Shown here one piece after another: positions 60,605 through 64,000 of a stretch of 64,000 nucleotides of DNA. Source of the stretch: Annulohypoxylon bovei var. microspora (lineage: Eukaryota > Ascomycota > Sordariomycetes > Xylariales > Hypoxylaceae); contig MU405221.1 of NCBI GenBank assembly GCA_022836615.1, positions 310,001 to 374,000 of the forward strand. The letters are read 5' to 3'. Under the pieces are notes generated by a model. The model did not search any database, was not told the DNA's origin, and saw only the letters and a program-made list of their open reading frames with translations. Position 1 is the first letter of the stretch. The number at the start of each line of letters is the position of its first letter. The position numbers were made by a program, and so were the translations under genes.

Positions 60605-63600
60605 TCACAAAGCCCACTCGCCCTTATCATCATCCGTCGTGACGAACGGCTCATCAATCCGCTTGATCGCATAGTCGCTGCACAGGATACTACACAGAGC
60701 TTATTAGTCTGACCGTCTAATACTCCAACATAAGGAAGAATTTAGCAACTTACCAAGCAGAAGCCACAAGAGCATCTAACTCCGCAACCATGGCGTCTTT
60801 CCTCGCGCCGCTCACAAGACCCTTGCTAATCTGGACCTGACATTCCTTGATGCGCCTGCTCTTGCCCACGCCCGCCTGCTCGAGGACCTTCTTACCGAGA
60901 CAGTCCGAGTGGAACGCGTGTTGGCACGGGAAGACAAAAAATTGCCTACTTAGTAGCGGCAGCGCGCAGGCGTAGCACTTTTCGCCGGGTTCCACGATCG
61001 CGTACCTGTGATCCAACCCAGCGATGTCGATCTTGATGTTTGCCGCCGTCTGGGAGCTCTCGTCCATCTCCTTCTTGAGGCCGTCGATGTTGCGCGAGTA
61101 GTCCTCCAGAGCGTCGCAGATCTCATCCTTGAAGTCGTCGATCACCACGAAGTCCGGGAAGAATGGAATCAGGTCCTCGATCTTGAGCAGGTCGCACCGC
61201 TTCAGGAACTCGATCGCCGTCTTGATCCCGTTCGACTGCGAGATCACCTTGCGCGCCACTGCTAGCCATAGTTTCTTCCGGAGCGTGGGGTTCGACATTG
61301 GTCGATCCGCGATAATGGATGCGTATTCGACTTCGTGGTGCGAAAGAGCGAGATCTACAGCTTGGACGTATTGCCCCATGTTCGTGTAGATGTGTACGCA
61401 TGAGAGGGTTCGCTTGTGTTGGATACACAAACGAAGCGCAAAATCGGGATCGAAACTGGGCTCTTCGCCTTGAGATTCTAGATACGCTAGAAGTCCAGAC
61501 TCGTCTTTAGAGCTGTGAGATGCGTAGATAGAAACAAGAGTGTTGTGGACAGCCGCATCTGCGGAGTGAAGCTGATTAATAACGAACTGTAGATATCGAA
61601 CAGCTTGATTCTGCAGGAGTGTTCCAGTGAAGGTCCTATTATAATCAAGAAGAGCCGGTATAATTTTACGTGGCTCGAGTTTCGGATGTCGCATCAAGAT
61701 CTCAACTAACTCATGACCGACGTGTGTCATTAGTACACTACTGTACCGATAAAAAACTTCTGGGTCTGTCTGCTTCTTGAGCACATTCAGGGTATCCGTC
61801 CATCGTTCTCTCTGCACCCAATATAATAAAACGTAGTTGTAGTCGTTTATGGCGTTAGCGAAGAATAAGAGTTCGTCTTCCCGAGCGTGGCTGCTGATCA
61901 CATCGTAAGTTGTTTTGCGGTCGAGATCGGATTTATGTTTATTGATGAAGTCATGGAATTCGTTTCGAACAACATCTAGCTGTTGTCGTGGCTGTTTCTT
62001 ATTTTCGTTTTCAGTCGATTCTGCTTCCACAGTAATTGAGTCCTCAAGAGAGTTGAGCTTCGCCATGAAGATCTCAACTAGCCACGCCGCTATTAGCATC
62101 CTCTGCATAATAGAAGACTTCTTGTATGTTGCGAGTTTTGTGAGAAGGTATTTTCGCAAGGCATCATTTTGCCCATGATCTATAAAAGAAAGCGCGACAT
62201 CTTCAAACGGCTTGCTGCTTTTGCCATATACACCAGCGGCTTCGACGAATAACCCTTTTTCGACTAGGTAATCACCAGATGCTATCGAAACCGCATCTTT
62301 CTGTGCCGGAGTATGAGCATATTGCATGGCCATGTCAAACTGTTGTCTCTGCAGTAGAATTCGCCATATATCTCGGTCCTCATCTCGGACAACGATCTCG
62401 AATATTTCCTGGGCGGTGAAAAGCCAGAATGTGTTTTTCTGCTGGTCGACGTAGAGGCCTAATGCTTTCTGGCCCTGTTCTAAAACTACCTGGTCGAATA
62501 TAACTGACCCCGTCAGCCGATTTGTCGTTATTACACGACCACCGACTAGACTGATAATATGCCACTGTGTTAATGCGATCGCATCGACAAACTCAGAAGG
62601 GGTCTTCTTCCGCCCCGAAGCCTCTGTCGAAACTATTTGGGACCTCGATAGAAGCTTGGACTCAGCATACACCTTATTTCCAAGGTCGTTCGCAGGTAAT
62701 GTTAGGAGTTTCCCATGATAGACTCCATGGGAAGAAAGCCAGGCGAAGGCTCGTTCCGGGACTACATCCTCATAAGCATCGGCATCTGGGGAATCCGGTG
62801 AGATAGCTAGCATGGAAGGAGCAGTAGCTGAGCCCCGCGAAATCTCGTGTATGACGGGCTGTTCCGAATCGAATAATCTTGTATAGATAGAACCGCTTCC
62901 TTCATGGCCGCTTCGCCCAACTTTTCCAGCAAGGTGGAATAGACGGCTTTGTGTGCTGATAACCACCCTCCTTACATCAGTCTTGCCGCCCATATTATCA
63001 ACCCATATTCCCGTGATTGGGCCATCCGGGAGTTTGTTTAGCGCCTTCAAGTATTTCTCCTCCTTCCTATAGAACTCCGTCGAGGTTTCAATAAATGTCT
63101 CATATATATTTCCATCGGAGGCACCTATCAGGATCTCGCGTGTGGTAGCCGTAGGCAGAGATGGATTCCAAGCTACAGATTCAACCGCGACACCGCGTAA
63201 TCTACTTAGAGGTCGCGGTTGGCGTGACTGTGTATGTAGGTAATAGTTCTCGCCAAGTGAGGTACATATAAGTAGATGAGAGGCGGTGGGATCGAGGAAC
63301 ATGCGCCGGATGATGCCTACTTCGGAAACCCGCTTAGGAAGGTCGATATCTACGGGCGGTCTCAGTCAGTGTTGCCGACCTAAAGATTATATCGTCAGGA
63401 GCTCACCGTCTATATCTTCGGGTCGATTAAGGTCTATGCGCAATATGCGCCCGTTAGACAAGGCTAGGACGAGCACATTGTTGGCAACCTGAGATGCAAC
63501 GAAGTCGGCGGCAATGGAGAATTGTAGCTGTACCGGCTCGACATCGAAAATGGGCAAGCCACCACCATCGGTAAGATCGCGAACGCCGTTCGTGGCGACG

Positions 63601-63626
63601 AAGCCGTTCGATGTACCTAATGACAT
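60605..63626 (-). CDS. VPS18: Vacuolar sorting protein Vps18/Pep3 (HOPS/CORVET core)
   Basis: Vps18 is a shared core subunit of the HOPS and CORVET tethering complexes on vacuoles and late endosomes. Exons are 63626-63407, 63349-60754 and 60689-60605, giving 966 residues. An N-terminal beta-propeller-type region is followed by the helical clathrin-heavy-chain-like solenoid and a C-terminal RING-H2. The first join gives RPEDIDDIDLPKRVSEVG. The RING begins with CYACALPLL and continues with FPCQHAFHSDCL. The last pair of zinc ligands, CILC, comes from the final exon, followed by SDYAIKRIDEPFV. That exon needs the acceptor at 60,690; a second AG 12 nt further would delete ILCS. The start is MSLGTSNGFVATNG. 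Confidence 0.94.
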
Positions 63627-64000
63627 ATTTAAATCTGTCCGGTCATGTTGGAATAATCAAGTCGCGACAGGTCGCAAAACCGCCCTGCGGGATGTGGTTG
63701 TTAAAGCAGAGAAGGCGTTTAAAGGTTAGGAGGTAGGTATTAGTTGGAGCTGGAGCCCGTCTACGGGAAGCTACATTAGCTGGGTACCTACTGTACATCC
63801 ATATGTACAATTATGTAATAAGCTTGAAGCCTTAGTGCTGCACAAAATGTGAGATTGCACCATAATTCAATATTATGCAAATAGTGCATAAATAACACAG
63901 GATGCCAGGTGACATCACTCAACAAAGTTTATTACAATTTAAGTGTTGGAAAATCTAAGCGTTTAAGTGGAGGTTCACGCTTCATAAGAATCACTATTAA
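63627..64000. other. Intergenic: Vps18 upstream region
   Basis: No gene is seen before the window ends. The region is AT-rich after 63,780. Confidence 0.5.

Overview
This window is nuclear DNA from a filamentous ascomycete (Pezizomycotina, most likely a Sordariomycete; Xylariales is a guess). The evidence is short GT-AG introns of about 55-150 nt with CTAAC-type branch sites, monocistronic genes on both strands, orthologues of typical filamentous-fungal proteins, and TACCTAGGTAGGTA-type motifs scattered through intergenic DNA. I see no transposon, CRISPR array, rRNA gene or prokaryotic operon.

Layout. 0-8.5 kb: a partial BAHD/trichothecene-type acyltransferase (-), 5-aminolevulinate synthase (+), a secreted GH30 glycoside hydrolase (+) and an isochorismatase-family hydrolase (-). 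9-16.3 kb, all on the minus strand: bifunctional thiamine enzyme Thi6, a conserved protein with a degenerate retropepsin-like fold, and an Iah1-type SGNH esterase. 17.5-23.2 kb (+): the very large SSU-processome protein Utp10. 24-27 kb (-): a Ser/Thr-rich mucin-like membrane protein with a long C/T-rich leader. 29.7-34.4 kb (+): cohesin-associated Pds5/Spo76/BimD. 35.5-40.3 kb (-): mRNA capping guanylyltransferase and a Snf5/Sfh1 chromatin-remodelling subunit. 41-48 kb (+): an Ebp1/Cdb4-like M24-fold protein and an Rco1-like double-PHD protein. 51-55 kb (-): an RRM plus Pumilio RNA-binding protein. 58.6 kb (-): a probable intron-containing tRNA-His. 60.6-63.6 kb (-): Vps18.

Most genes are unlinked housekeeping functions (heme, thiamine, ribosome biogenesis, cohesion, capping, chromatin, vacuolar tethering); no pathway cluster is evident. 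I rebuilt spliced gene models by hand from splice signals and reading phase. This recovered short or terminal exons that single reading frames miss: a 16-nt exon in the isochorismatase gene, a 6-nt first coding exon in the esterase gene, a zinc-finger-like C-terminal exon of the Snf5 protein, and the last exon of Vps18 that supplies the final CxxC of its RING.

The most interesting items are the retropepsin-like fold with CTG in place of DTG, a strong 76-nt hairpin between genes at 37.24 kb, a heptanucleotide array inside the Utp10 intron, and the unusual topology and long leader of the mucin-like gene. I found no convincing evidence of a wholly new multi-gene system.
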